64,000 bases of DNA from NCBI GenBank assembly GCA_947631185.1, contig CANRKJ010000006.1, positions 1-64,000 of the forward strand. The letters run 5' to 3'. Origin of the DNA: an uncultured Clostridia bacterium (GTDB lineage Bacteria; Bacillota; Clostridia; TANB77; CAG-508). Shown here piece after piece: positions 56,073 to 64,000 of the stretch; position 1 is the stretch's first letter, and the number at the start of each line of letters is the position of its first letter. A program made the position numbers and the translations under genes. Under the pieces are notes generated by a model. That model saw only the letters and a list, made by a program, of their open reading frames with translations. It was not told the origin of the DNA and did no database searches.

Positions 56073-57320
56073 ATGAAAACTATTGTGATTGGTGGAGGAC
56101 CTGCAGGAATGATGTCTGCAATTACTTCTAGCCAAAGTGGTAATGAAACAATATTAATTGAAAAAAATAATTCGCTTGGAAAGAAACTTTTAATAACTGG
56201 GAAAGGTAGATGTAATATAACTTCCTCATTAAATATTGAAGATTTTATATCAAATATACCTGGAAACGGAAAGTTTTTATATAGTGCATTTCAAAATTAT
56301 ACAAATAAAGATATTATAAATATGTTAAAGCAAAACGGTTTATCTGTAAAAAATGAAAGAGGAAATAGAATATTTCCAATTACAGATAGAGCTATAGATG
56401 TATTAAATTGTTTTATAAAAGAAATTAAAAAGAATAAAGTACAGGTAATGACAAATTGTATAGTAAAAAAAATTTTAAAATCTAATGACAGAGTTTTAGG
56501 AGTTGAATTGGATAATGGTAAGATTATTAATGCTGATAAAATAATATTAGCAACAGGTGGAAAATCATATCCTATAACAGGTTCAGATGGTAATGGATAC
56601 AAATTGGCTCAGGAATTAGGACATACTATTACAGAATTAAAGCCATCAATAGTACCACTATTATCTGATAAATATATTTGCAGTTCAATGCAGGGATTAT
56701 CACTTAAAAATGTAAAAATAACAATTATAGATGAAGAAAAAAATAAAAAAATATATGATGACTTCGGAGAAATGTTGTTTACACATTTTGGTGTAAGTGG
56801 GCCAATAATTTTAAGTAGTTCAGCTCATTTAGTTAGATATAAAAATATAGACGAATTATTTAAACAAAATAAAATAAAACTAATTATAGATTTTAAACCT
56901 GCACTTTCTATAGAAGAATTAGATTCTAGGATTTTAAGAGATTGGGATCAATTAAAAAATAAGGAATTCAAAAATAGTTTAGATAAATTGTTACCAAAAA
57001 AGGCTATTAGTACAATAATAGACCTTTCCAATATTCCTAGTAATAAAAAAGTAAATGAAATTACAAAAGAAGAAAGAAGATTTTTAACAAAGGTAATAAA
57101 AGAATTTACTATAGATATAAAAGGCTTTAGACCAATACAAGAGGCAATAGTTACATCTGGTGGAATTTCTATAAAAGAAATAAATCCTAAAACTATGGAA
57201 TCAAAATTAGTAAAAGGATTATATTTTGCTGGAGAAATAATAGATGTAGATGCATATACAGGAGGATTTAATTTACAAATAGCATATTCTACAGGTTATA
57301 CAGCTGGAATATCAGTTTAA
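56073..57320 (+). CDS. HI0933-family FAD-dependent oxidoreductase
   Basis: A 415-aa flavoprotein: amino-terminal dinucleotide-binding GGGPAGMMSA, LIEKNNSLGKKLLITGKGRCN, the central KIILATGGKSYP, and the C-terminal GLYFAGEIIDVDAYTGGFNLQIAYSTGYTAG, which are hallmarks of the HI0933/YhiN group of unknown substrate. It is followed by a YigZ gene 25 bases downstream, probably in one operon. Confidence 0.9.
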   Translation: MKTIVIGGGPAGMMSAITSSQSGNETILIEKNNSLGKKLLITGKGRCNITSSLNIEDFISNIPGNGKFLYSAFQNYTNKDIINMLKQNGLSVKNERGNRIFPITDRAIDVLNCFIKEIKKNKVQVMTNCIVKKILKSNDRVLGVELDNGKIINADKIILATGGKSYPITGSDGNGYKLAQELGHTITELKPSIVPLLSDKYICSSMQGLSLKNVKITIIDEEKNKKIYDDFGEMLFTHFGVSGPIILSSSAHLVRYKNIDELFKQNKIKLIIDFKPALSIEELDSRILRDWDQLKNKEFKNSLDKLLPKKAISTIIDLSNIPSNKKVNEITKEERRFLTKVIKEFTIDIKGFRPIQEAIVTSGGISIKEINPKTMESKLVKGLYFAGEIIDVDAYTGGFNLQIAYSTGYTAGISV

Positions 57321-57344
57321 AAGTCAAAATAGAGAGGTAATAAA

Positions 57345-57989
57345 ATGTTTAAAACAATTTCTAGAAATACTACAGTAGAGCTAGTGGAAAAGAAGTCTAA
57401 ATTTATAACTAATTTATTGTATGTAGAGAGCAAAGAAGAGGCAGAAAATTATATAAATGAAATAAGAAAAAAATATCATGATGCTAGACACAATTGTTAT
57501 GCTTATAGTATTTTTTCAGATGATAATATTATTAATAAATTTAGTGATGATGGGGAGCCATCTGGTACAGCAGGAGCTCCAATGCTTAATGTTATAAATT
57601 CAAACGGTATTACAAATGTATTGGCAATTGTTACAAGATATTTTGGAGGTATATTACTTGGAACTGGTGGATTAGTAAGAGCATATTCTGAATCTGTAAT
57701 GCAAGCTATACAAAACAGTGAAATTATCAATAAAGATTATGGCATAGAGGTAGACTTTTTTGTTGAATATTCAGAATTAGAAAAAATAAAATATTATTTT
57801 AAACAAAATAATATAAGAATTATAAATATAACATATGAAGAAAAAATAAAAATAAAAGTTGAAACTACAGAAGAAGAGTTGAAGAAAATCGAAGAGAAAA
57901 AAAATGAATTAAATTTTAAATTCTTAGAGTATATTATATGTTGTAAAAAAATTATAACGTATTCAGAAGAACATAAAATAATTTATTAA
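57345..57989 (+). CDS. YigZ/IMPACT-family protein
   Basis: A 214-aa protein with the UPF0029 amino-terminal domain: EKKSKFITNLLYVESKEEA, DARHNCYAYSI, FSDDGEPSGTAGAPML and VTRYFGGILLGTGGLVRAYSES. The C-terminal DUF1949-like ferredoxin domain follows. Related to IMPACT regulators of translation; the bacterial role is unclear. Ribosome site AGAGAGG. Confidence 0.92.
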   Translation: MFKTISRNTTVELVEKKSKFITNLLYVESKEEAENYINEIRKKYHDARHNCYAYSIFSDDNIINKFSDDGEPSGTAGAPMLNVINSNGITNVLAIVTRYFGGILLGTGGLVRAYSESVMQAIQNSEIINKDYGIEVDFFVEYSELEKIKYYFKQNNIRIINITYEEKIKIKVETTEEELKKIEEKKNELNFKFLEYIICCKKIITYSEEHKIIY

Positions 57990-58115
57990 ATATTTTTTGT
58001 TGTTAGCAAATTTTTAAATTGACAATTATCGACTAAATTTTTTAAAATTATTATTCTTTATAACTAATAAAAAACTATAAAAATATTATTATAATATTTT
58101 AAATAAAAAGTTCAA

Positions 58116-58132
58116 AGTCGAAAAATGTCGAA
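58116..58132 (+). promoter_or_regulatory. Spo0A boxes upstream of spo0A
   Basis: TGTCGAA at 58126-58132, preceded by AGTCGAAAAA, matches the 0A-box and lies about 105 bases before the start, consistent with autoregulation. Confidence 0.65.
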
Positions 58133-58236
58133 AATTGCGATGAGTTTGTGTTGCATAATGAATTTTAGAAATATATAATCTTATTCGTAAGAAAAATAGC
58201 TTACAACAAAAGATAATATTTAGGAGGGATACTGTT

Positions 58237-59040
58237 TTGAAAGAAAAAATTAAAATTTTAATTGCTGATGATAATTTCGATTTTGCATCAACAATAGCTA
58301 CTTACATAGAAATGCAGGAAGATATGGAAGTTTTAGCAATAGCTATTGATGGACAAGAAGCTTTTGAGAAAATTCAAGAGTTAAAGCCAGATGTTGTTTT
58401 GATGGATATGATAATGCCTCATGTAGATGGAATAGGTGTATTAGAAAAATTAAATAGTATAGGAGAAATGCCGATTTGCATAATGATTTCTGCTGTGGGA
58501 CAAGATGATATAACTGCTAGAGCTATTGAATTAGGTGCAAAATATTATATGGTAAAACCATTTGACTTAGATTTAGCAATGAAAAGGATAAGAAGTTTAG
58601 TAAAGCCTAAATTAACAGTAATAAATTCCAATGTAAGAGAAATAAAACCATCATATATATCATTAGATAATTCTGTAAATAAAGAAAATAATATAGAAGC
58701 TAGAGTTACAAATATAATTCATGAAGTAGGTGTGCCAGCTCATATCAAAGGGTATCAGTATTTAAGAGATGGAATTATGATGGCAATAGAAAATGTCGAA
58801 GTTATAAATCAAATAACAAAGAGTTTATACCCAGATTTAGCTAAGAAATATCATACTACTCCTAGTAGAGTAGAAAGAGCAATTAGACATGCAATTGAAG
58901 TTGCATGGAATAGAGGAAGACTTGATGCGATTGAAAGAATTTTTGGTTATACAATTAATGCAAATAAAGGAAAACCTACAAATTCAGAGTTTATCGCAAT
59001 GATAGCAGATAAATTAAGATTGGAAATGAAAAGTGCTTGA
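58237..59040 (+). CDS. spo0A: Sporulation master regulator Spo0A
   Basis: A 267-aa response regulator starting at TTG behind AGGAGGG. Receiver domain: D11-D12 in LIADDN, phospho-acceptor D57 in VVLMDMIMP, Thr/Ser switch in MISAVGQD and Lys in MVKPFDLD. The C-terminal effector has the Spo0A signature [17 protein letters not shown] and [18 protein letters not shown]. It activates or represses sporulation genes through 0A-boxes, one of which is upstream. Its presence supports an endospore-forming Clostridia lineage, though sporulation needs other genes. Confidence 0.97.
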   Translation: MKEKIKILIADDNFDFASTIATYIEMQEDMEVLAIAIDGQEAFEKIQELKPDVVLMDMIMPHVDGIGVLEKLNSIGEMPICIMISAVGQDDITARAIELGAKYYMVKPFDLDLAMKRIRSLVKPKLTVINSNVREIKPSYISLDNSVNKENNIEARVTNIIHEVGVPAHIKGYQYLRDGIMMAIENVEVINQITKSLYPDLAKKYHTTPSRVERAIRHAIEVAWNRGRLDAIERIFGYTINANKGKPTNSEFIAMIADKLRLEMKSA

Positions 59041-59182
59041 AAAATATAAATGGTTTTTTTAGAGTAATGATATGACAGTTATGATAATCCATACTGAATG
59101 CTACGAACTCTATAAAAATCATGATAGATAAAGCAAAAATTAGTATACATTGAAATTAAATAATGCTATAAAATTTAATGGT

Positions 59183-59220
59183 AAAAAAACTCCATATGTT
59201 TAAATATATGGAGTTTTTTA
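59183..59220 (+). terminator. Terminator downstream of spo0A
   Basis: ACTCCATAT-gtttaaat-ATATGGAGT with A-run and T-run. Confidence 0.8.
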
Positions 59221-59233
59221 TTGGTATTTGAAT

Positions 59234-59549
59234 CCCCCCTGTTATACAGGGGGGCTAGAAAGCTTCTAGCTATGAGTAAAAAATTCTCCCTAATATGATA
59301 TAATAAATGTGGTAGCCAACCGCAAATATTATAAATAAGGGGGAAGGTGAAGACATTAATAGCTTAGCACATAGCACATGGAATTGCAAATATCACATAG
59401 TGTTTGCACCAAAGTATAGAAGAATGGAAATATATGGAGAGATAAAAGTAGATATTGGGAAGATTATAAGATATTTCAAAAGAAACAGGATTTGTTTCAC
59501 TTTTTTTGACTTAATATTACAGCAATTGTACAATTTCATTACATTTTAA
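59234..59549 (+). mobile_element. IS200-type element remnant
   Basis: Left-end hairpins CCCCCCTG-ttata-CAGGGGGG and GCTAGAA-agc-TTCTAGC, a leader GGTAGCCAACCGC, then a truncated tnpA read as NSLAHSTWNCKYHIVFAPKY followed by RRMEIYGEIKVDIGKIIR (about 59358-59475). This is the amino terminus of IS200/IS605 Y1 transposases. The start codon is lost, and the catalytic His and Tyr region is missing. The right end was not found. Confidence 0.8.
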
Positions 59550-59676
59550 TTATTTTTGTAACAATTTGCACTAAAAATACTATTTGTGATAGAATTAGGT
59601 TGTATAAATGAAGATACTATATATTTTGGAAGAGAATCCGAATGAATGAAGAATTTTTTATAAACCAAAGGCCAAA

Positions 59677-59835
59677 ATGCTTGAAGAAAAATCTAATGTA
59701 ATTGGTGATGCTGAACTTTTGCTTAATGAACAAAAAGAAAATTTAGAAAGCGATGATTTACTTAATAAAACAGAAAAAGAAGAAATTGGATTAAATGATT
59801 TTATATATACAGAAACTGAAAAAAATATTTTTTAG
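59677..59835 (+). CDS. Possible small acidic ORF
   Basis: A 52-codon frame, MLEEKSNVIGDAELLLNEQK..., without a good ribosome site. Composition is coding-like (Glu, Leu, Asn), but it may be the debris of a larger gene in this degraded stretch between spo0A and the 508-aa gene. Confidence 0.35.
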   Translation: MLEEKSNVIGDAELLLNEQKENLESDDLLNKTEKEEIGLNDFIYTETEKNIF

Positions 59836-59869
59836 AGTTTATAACAATATAAAAAGTGGAATTGTTAAA

Positions 59870-59998
59870 ATGGAAGACTTAATGCTAGAAGATTTAATAA
59901 AAGTTCAATTAATGATGCAAAGCTAATCAAACATTCTTGATAAAAAGATTAGTATTACTGAAGAAGAAATAAAACACATAAATAATGAAATCTATTAA
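59870..59998 (+). pseudogene. Small ORF split by an in-frame TAA
   Basis: MEDLMLEDLIKVQLMMQS, TAA at 59924, then in the same frame SNILDKKISITEEEIKHINN and EIY. A CAA-to-TAA change would explain it. It ends 17 bases before the 508-aa gene and may have been its operon partner. Confidence 0.45.
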
Positions 59999-60015
59999 AA
60001 AGGAGAATTAATTAA

Positions 60016-61542
60016 ATGGAAAATCGATATAATGAAATGGACACTTTTCTAAAAGAATTAATGAAAAGTGCAATGGATGGAGAAAAAGTTGGAGATAGAG
60101 AAGTATATGATAAACTTAAAACATTTGGAATGAGTAAAGAAGATTATACAATTACAGAAGAAGATATAGAAAGTAGTACTATGAAGGATACCAAAATAGG
60201 CGATGATAAATGGTTTGCAAAAATGGGGATTATTTCAGCTTGCAGAAGGAATAATACAAGATTTGTATCATGGTTACCTGAAGAGGCTAAAAAAGGAATT
60301 AACGAAGATACAAGTCAACCACTTATTCCTTCAACACAGTATTTTTCAAGGAATATAGAAGTGCCATATTTTCGTAAATTTCTTCATAGAGGAGTTATAG
60401 AGTATTCTTATGAATTTACAAGAATAAATTGGGGAAAATTTCCAATTAAATTATATATACCAATAGGGAAAAAAGATTCATTAAATTTTATTATGAATCT
60501 AATTTATTTCATTGAAGATTCAGATATATGGCATCAATCAAAATTGGCTTCAGATATAAGAACAGATGACATGGTAATAAGAGTCTATACTCAAGAGGAT
60601 GCAAAAAAAATTATAGACTTTGTAAATAAAAATAAAGGACAGACATTATTAGAAACAAATCCATTTTTGATGAGAAATGGAAAGGTAGGACTTTCAGTGG
60701 ATGGAAAACAATCATTTAATCGTTCTACTGCTTATTTGATTGCAGATTATATAGAAGAATGTAAAAATAATGGAAAGCAAGAAGAAATCGGATTAGAAGA
60801 TTTTAGAAATTATTTGCAAGAAAGATATAATAAGATATACGAAAAAGGAGAGGATATAGATACTATTTTAAATTATTATCATAGAGCTAGTAATGAAAGA
60901 CAGATATTAGACATGAAGGTTATAATGGAAGCACTATTAATGTCAACAGATCCTGAAAAGGATGCTAGTGACTTTTTGGAATATTGGAATTCAATATATG
61001 GAATTGAAAAAAATAAAGAATTTAAAGCTATAATAAAACAAATGCTATATAAGGATAATAAAGATGCTTTTACAGGCTTCCCAGAATTACCAAAAGATTC
61101 TACAAAAGCAATTGATGAAAATAGAGAATTTAAAGAAAGATATGCAATGCTCGAAGAAGGAAGAAGAATTCAAAGAGAAAAAGTGGCTGAAGAATATCGT
61201 AAAAGTGAAGCTGTAAGAATTGAACAGGAAAAGGCGGGAGAAGCTGAGGAAAAGAGAAAAAGAGAAGAAGAGATTAGGACTAGAATTGAAAAAGAAGGTG
61301 AGAGGAAAAAAGCAGTAGAAAAAGCACACCAAAAAGAACTTGAATGTCGCAGAAATGATCCTAATTATCAAAAAAGATTTGAATATTTTAAAGAATTACG
61401 AAATCTTGCAACAGAAAAAGGCGATACGGTTATGACAAATAACTTAAATAGATTATTGAGAGTTGTTGGAATAGAAAGTGACGAAGAACAAAAAAAGAGC
61501 AACGAAGAACAAAAAAGGAACAACGAAGATGATGAAAGATAG
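60016..61542 (+). CDS. Unknown large charged protein with coiled-coil tail
   Basis: A 508-aa protein starting behind AAAAGGAG. Residues 1-380 have no domain I recognise; conserved-looking blocks are WHQSKLASDIRTDDMVIRVYTQEDAKKII and LEYWNSIYGIEKNKEF. Residues 385-460 are a long Lys/Glu/Arg coiled coil, and the end is a low-complexity EEQKKSNEEQKRNNEDDER repeat. No signal peptide or transmembrane helix, so cytoplasmic. The upstream debris suggests it belonged to a larger cluster. Confidence 0.7.
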   Translation: MENRYNEMDTFLKELMKSAMDGEKVGDREVYDKLKTFGMSKEDYTITEEDIESSTMKDTKIGDDKWFAKMGIISACRRNNTRFVSWLPEEAKKGINEDTSQPLIPSTQYFSRNIEVPYFRKFLHRGVIEYSYEFTRINWGKFPIKLYIPIGKKDSLNFIMNLIYFIEDSDIWHQSKLASDIRTDDMVIRVYTQEDAKKIIDFVNKNKGQTLLETNPFLMRNGKVGLSVDGKQSFNRSTAYLIADYIEECKNNGKQEEIGLEDFRNYLQERYNKIYEKGEDIDTILNYYHRASNERQILDMKVIMEALLMSTDPEKDASDFLEYWNSIYGIEKNKEFKAIIKQMLYKDNKDAFTGFPELPKDSTKAIDENREFKERYAMLEEGRRIQREKVAEEYRKSEAVRIEQEKAGEAEEKRKREEEIRTRIEKEGERKKAVEKAHQKELECRRNDPNYQKRFEYFKELRNLATEKGDTVMTNNLNRLLRVVGIESDEEQKKSNEEQKRNNEDDER

Positions 61543-61746
61543 AAAATTTTGTTATTTTATAAAATTGTTAACAAAATCTGTACAAAAACCGACATTTACT
61601 TTTTCTTAAAAACTAATATAATTATATTATCCAATTTTTAAAGCATTACGTACAATTTTATAAAAAGTTTGAAAAAAAAATACTTACATGTTATAATGAT
61701 TTTGTAATAACTATTACTTAAGAAAAATATATTAAGAGGTTTTAGA

Positions 61747-62616
61747 ATGCATAAAATAATAAAAAAGATTGAAAAAATTTTTAATGGAATGAATGAAAAA
61801 AATCAATCTGTTTTTTTACTTTCAGTTATAATTATTTGTGTAATTTTAGTTTGTATAGGTGTGGCTATAGAAGTTTATATAAGTAACAAAAATGAGAATT
61901 CAATTGAGGCAAAGGTGGGAATAGGTAATACAAAATCATTTAAAGAGTATGAAAGTATAAAAAACAATTTTAATGAGTTGTTTACTAATGAATTAAAATG
62001 CGATCAAGATATATCTATTAATAAGACTAATCCTGATAAAGATATTGTATATTCTGGATATGATTTATTTAGTAAAAATGAAGATTATTATTCTGTAATT
62101 GCAAAGATACCTATAGTAAACATAGATAATCCTAAAATAGCAGAAATAAATCAAAAAATACGTGTAGATTTTTATGATAAAGCTGATTCTATTATGAAAC
62201 AAAAAGACAAATATATAGATTATAATGTATCATACTGTGCTTTTTTGAATCAGAATATTTTGTCAATTGCAATAAAAGCATCATATAAAGAAGTTGATAA
62301 AAATGAAAAAATCATGTTAAAAACATATAATTATGATATAGATAAATTAGAAAGTGTATCTCTTGATACAATTATGGCATTAAAAAAAATAACCAAAAGC
62401 AAAGTGCAAAATACAATAGATTCTTCTATTAAAGTAGCATATAATTATGCAAAAGAATACACAGAAAATTATTACAAAAGAAAATTGAATAGTAAAATAT
62501 ATAAAGTAAAAAATACAGAAAATTATTTTTATACGAATGAAGGAAATTTATATATAGTTTATTCTTATGGAAATACAGATGATTCTAATGAAGTAGATGT
62601 AATATTATTTGACTAA
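61747..62616 (+). CDS. Single-pass membrane protein, extracellular DUF3298-like domain
   Basis: A 289-aa protein. Residues 22-46 form one transmembrane helix (SVFLLSVIIICVILVCIGVA). The outer part (DYYSVIAKIPIVNIDNPKIAEINQKI and KTYNYDIDKLESVSLDTIM) resembles the DUF4163/DUF3298 pattern of Clostridial cell-surface proteins, without the usual second half fully matching. It precedes the YibE/F gene by 26 bases and may be cotranscribed. Confidence 0.7.
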   Translation: MHKIIKKIEKIFNGMNEKNQSVFLLSVIIICVILVCIGVAIEVYISNKNENSIEAKVGIGNTKSFKEYESIKNNFNELFTNELKCDQDISINKTNPDKDIVYSGYDLFSKNEDYYSVIAKIPIVNIDNPKIAEINQKIRVDFYDKADSIMKQKDKYIDYNVSYCAFLNQNILSIAIKASYKEVDKNEKIMLKTYNYDIDKLESVSLDTIMALKKITKSKVQNTIDSSIKVAYNYAKEYTENYYKRKLNSKIYKVKNTENYFYTNEGNLYIVYSYGNTDDSNEVDVILFD

Positions 62617-62642
62617 TATATGTTGAAAGGATGATTTGTTTG

Positions 62643-63866
62643 ATGAAAAAAATAACTCTATTAATCACTTTTTTACTAATGATAAATTTTTTTCTAGGAG
62701 TTACATATGCTGACGAAGAAAATCCTGGTGTAGAAACTACTGATACTAATGTTGAATCTCAAGTACCAACTGAAGAAAAACAAGATGAATATTTTGAAGT
62801 AAAAGCTAAAGTATTGGAGGCTTCTGAACCTAAAAAAATAGAAAATGGTTCTATGGAAGATACTGTTCAAGAAGTAAAAGTAGAAATTTTAGAAGGAGAA
62901 TATGATACACAAGAATTTACTACGAATTATATTTTATCATATGATATAGAAGGCAGAATATTGGCGTATGAATTAAAGCCAGGGGATAAAGTATGGGTTC
63001 AATTAATTAAAAAGCCAGATGGTAAAGCTACTATAGAAATAGAAAATACTATTAGACAAAATTATATTTATTTTATGCTTATTTTATTTTTGCTTAGTAT
63101 AATTTTAGTTGGTGGTAAAAGGGGAATAAAAGCTATTATAGGGCTTATAATTACAGTTTTAGCTGTATACTTTATTTTAATAAAAGGAATACTTGCAGGG
63201 TATAATCCAATAATGATGTCTATATTTACATCTTTAGTTATTATAGTATTAACTTTTATTATAATAGGTGGGGGAATAAACAAAAAAATATTTACAGCTG
63301 CCACTGGAACTTTTGGTGGAGTAGTAGTAGCTGGAATCGTAGCATCTATATTTAGTTATTTACTAAAATTATCAGGTGCAGGAGAAGATGCAATACAACT
63401 TAGTATAAGTTCTACAAATTTAAATTTTAATTTTAGAGATCTAATTTTTGCAGGAATTGTTATATCTGCATTAGGAGCATGTATGGATGTTGGTATGTCT
63501 ATTTCTTCAAGTTTAGATGAAATTAGATTAAAAACCAAAGACATGGATTGGCTAGATTTATTTAAAAGCGGAATGAATATAGGTAAAGATATAATTGGAA
63601 CAATGGCTAATACTTTAATTCTGGCTTATGTTGGAGGAGCTTTGACATTGGTATTATTGTTTATTTCATGTAATTTTTCTTTTGTTCAAATTTTAAATAA
63701 AGAAACTATTGCTCAAGAAGTAATTTCAGCTATAGCTGGTAGTATGGGAGTAGTATATACAGTTCCTATAACAGCATTTGTATATAGTTTTTTAAATAAA
63801 AATAAAACGATTTATAAAACAGTATCAGATAATAAAGTTGAAGGAAATAGAAGTTTAAAAATATAA
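62643..63866 (+). CDS. YibE/F-family membrane protein
   Basis: A 407-aa protein. ATG 62643 gives better ribosome spacing to AAAGG than ATG 62631, and yields a clean signal peptide (KKITLLITFLLMINFFLGVTYA). An extracytoplasmic beta domain (EVKAKVLEA to QLIKKPDGKATIEI) is followed by seven or eight transmembrane helices with VGGKRGIKAIIGL, FAGIVISALGACMDVGMSIS and TVPITAFVYSFL, which are YibE/F signatures. Transport substrate unknown. Ends at a perfect terminator. Confidence 0.9.
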   Translation: MKKITLLITFLLMINFFLGVTYADEENPGVETTDTNVESQVPTEEKQDEYFEVKAKVLEASEPKKIENGSMEDTVQEVKVEILEGEYDTQEFTTNYILSYDIEGRILAYELKPGDKVWVQLIKKPDGKATIEIENTIRQNYIYFMLILFLLSIILVGGKRGIKAIIGLIITVLAVYFILIKGILAGYNPIMMSIFTSLVIIVLTFIIIGGGINKKIFTAATGTFGGVVVAGIVASIFSYLLKLSGAGEDAIQLSISSTNLNFNFRDLIFAGIVISALGACMDVGMSISSSLDEIRLKTKDMDWLDLFKSGMNIGKDIIGTMANTLILAYVGGALTLVLLFISCNFSFVQILNKETIAQEVISAIAGSMGVVYTVPITAFVYSFLNKNKTIYKTVSDNKVEGNRSLKI

Positions 63867-63883
63867 AGCATTTTTATTGGAAA

Positions 63884-63924
63884 CAAATGAGGAATTTGCA
63901 ATCAAATTGCAAATTCCTCATTTG
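63884..63924. terminator. Perfect 19-bp hairpin after the YibE/F gene
   Basis: CAAATGAGGAATTTGCAAT, loop CAA, then the exact complement. It separates convergent genes and probably stops both. Confidence 0.85.
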
Positions 63925-63943
63925 TTATATAATTTACTAATTT

Positions 63944-64000
63944 TTATCTAAAGAAATCAAATATACTGCCATCTTCAAAATCTTGTTGTTCGTTTTGAGC
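63944..64000 (-). CDS. 3' end of a minus-strand gene (partial)
   Basis: The last 18 codons before the stop at 63944 read AQNEQQDFEDGSIFDFFR. The gene continues right of the window. Too short to assign; the convergent position and terminator support it as real. Confidence 0.5.
   Translation of the reverse strand, partial: AQNEQQDFEDGSIFDFFR

Overview
The window is A+T-rich (G+C visibly well below 35%) with strong AGGAGG ribosome binding sites, short intergenic hairpin terminators and a Spo0A gene with a 0A-box, so it comes from an endospore-forming-type Bacillota, most likely a Clostridia member. No species can be named from the sequence alone.

Layout. (1) 1-13.37 kb is the right part of an integrated element (element A) full of defence-type cargo: a phase-variable type I restriction specificity locus (active hsdS, a tyrosine recombinase, an inverted silent hsdS cassette), a decayed DUF262 gene, a MoxR ATPase with an HExxH/VWA partner, an IS remnant, a HAD phosphatase, a metallophosphoesterase and a Schlafen-type AlbA_2 protein. 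It ends in a small conserved gene, a frameshifted tnpV and the 3' half of a tRNA-Met gene. (2) 13.37-35.40 kb is a second, tandem element (element B, about 22 kb) bounded by a 15-bp direct repeat of the tRNA-Met anticodon-loop region. It has int, 60-bp tandem repeats, xis, a replication initiator, a DnaC-like loader, a large serine recombinase, a HEPN/MNT pair, a MobV relaxase with a hairpin-rich candidate oriT, a complete hsdR-hsdM plus two divergent hsdS genes flanking an invertible recombinase segment, a NifU-like protein, an HTH-Fic protein and an Abi_C protein. It ends with a paralogue of element A's terminal small gene. (3) 36.1-45.2 kb is a type II-A-like CRISPR-Cas locus: an 8-spacer array, a Nudix-pyrophosphatase fusion, a SWIM protein, cas9 (1075 aa), tracrRNA, cas1, cas2, a 279-aa Csn2-like gene and a second, one-spacer array. 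The two arrays have near-identical leaders. (4) 45.4-64 kb is mostly ordinary chromosome: Mn-type pyrophosphatase, WG-repeat membrane protein, Alr/methionine gamma-lyase-like PLP enzyme, RdgB, SDR dehydrogenase, heterodimeric ABC exporter, an atypical G+C-richer orphan gene, a HI0933-type flavoprotein, YigZ, Spo0A, IS200 remnant, an unknown coiled-coil protein, a membrane-anchored protein and a YibE/F protein.

How it works together. The first 45 kb is a stacked defence region. Two independent type I restriction systems appear to vary their specificity by site-specific inversion, one by shuffling target-recognition domains and one apparently by flipping a promoter-bearing segment between two hsdS genes. 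Around them are abortive-infection-type genes (HEPN/MNT, Fic, Abi_C, Schlafen, MoxR-VWA) and CRISPR-Cas9. Several older pieces are decaying (DUF262, IS, tnpV, IS200). All functions are inferred from sequence motifs; nothing was searched against databases.
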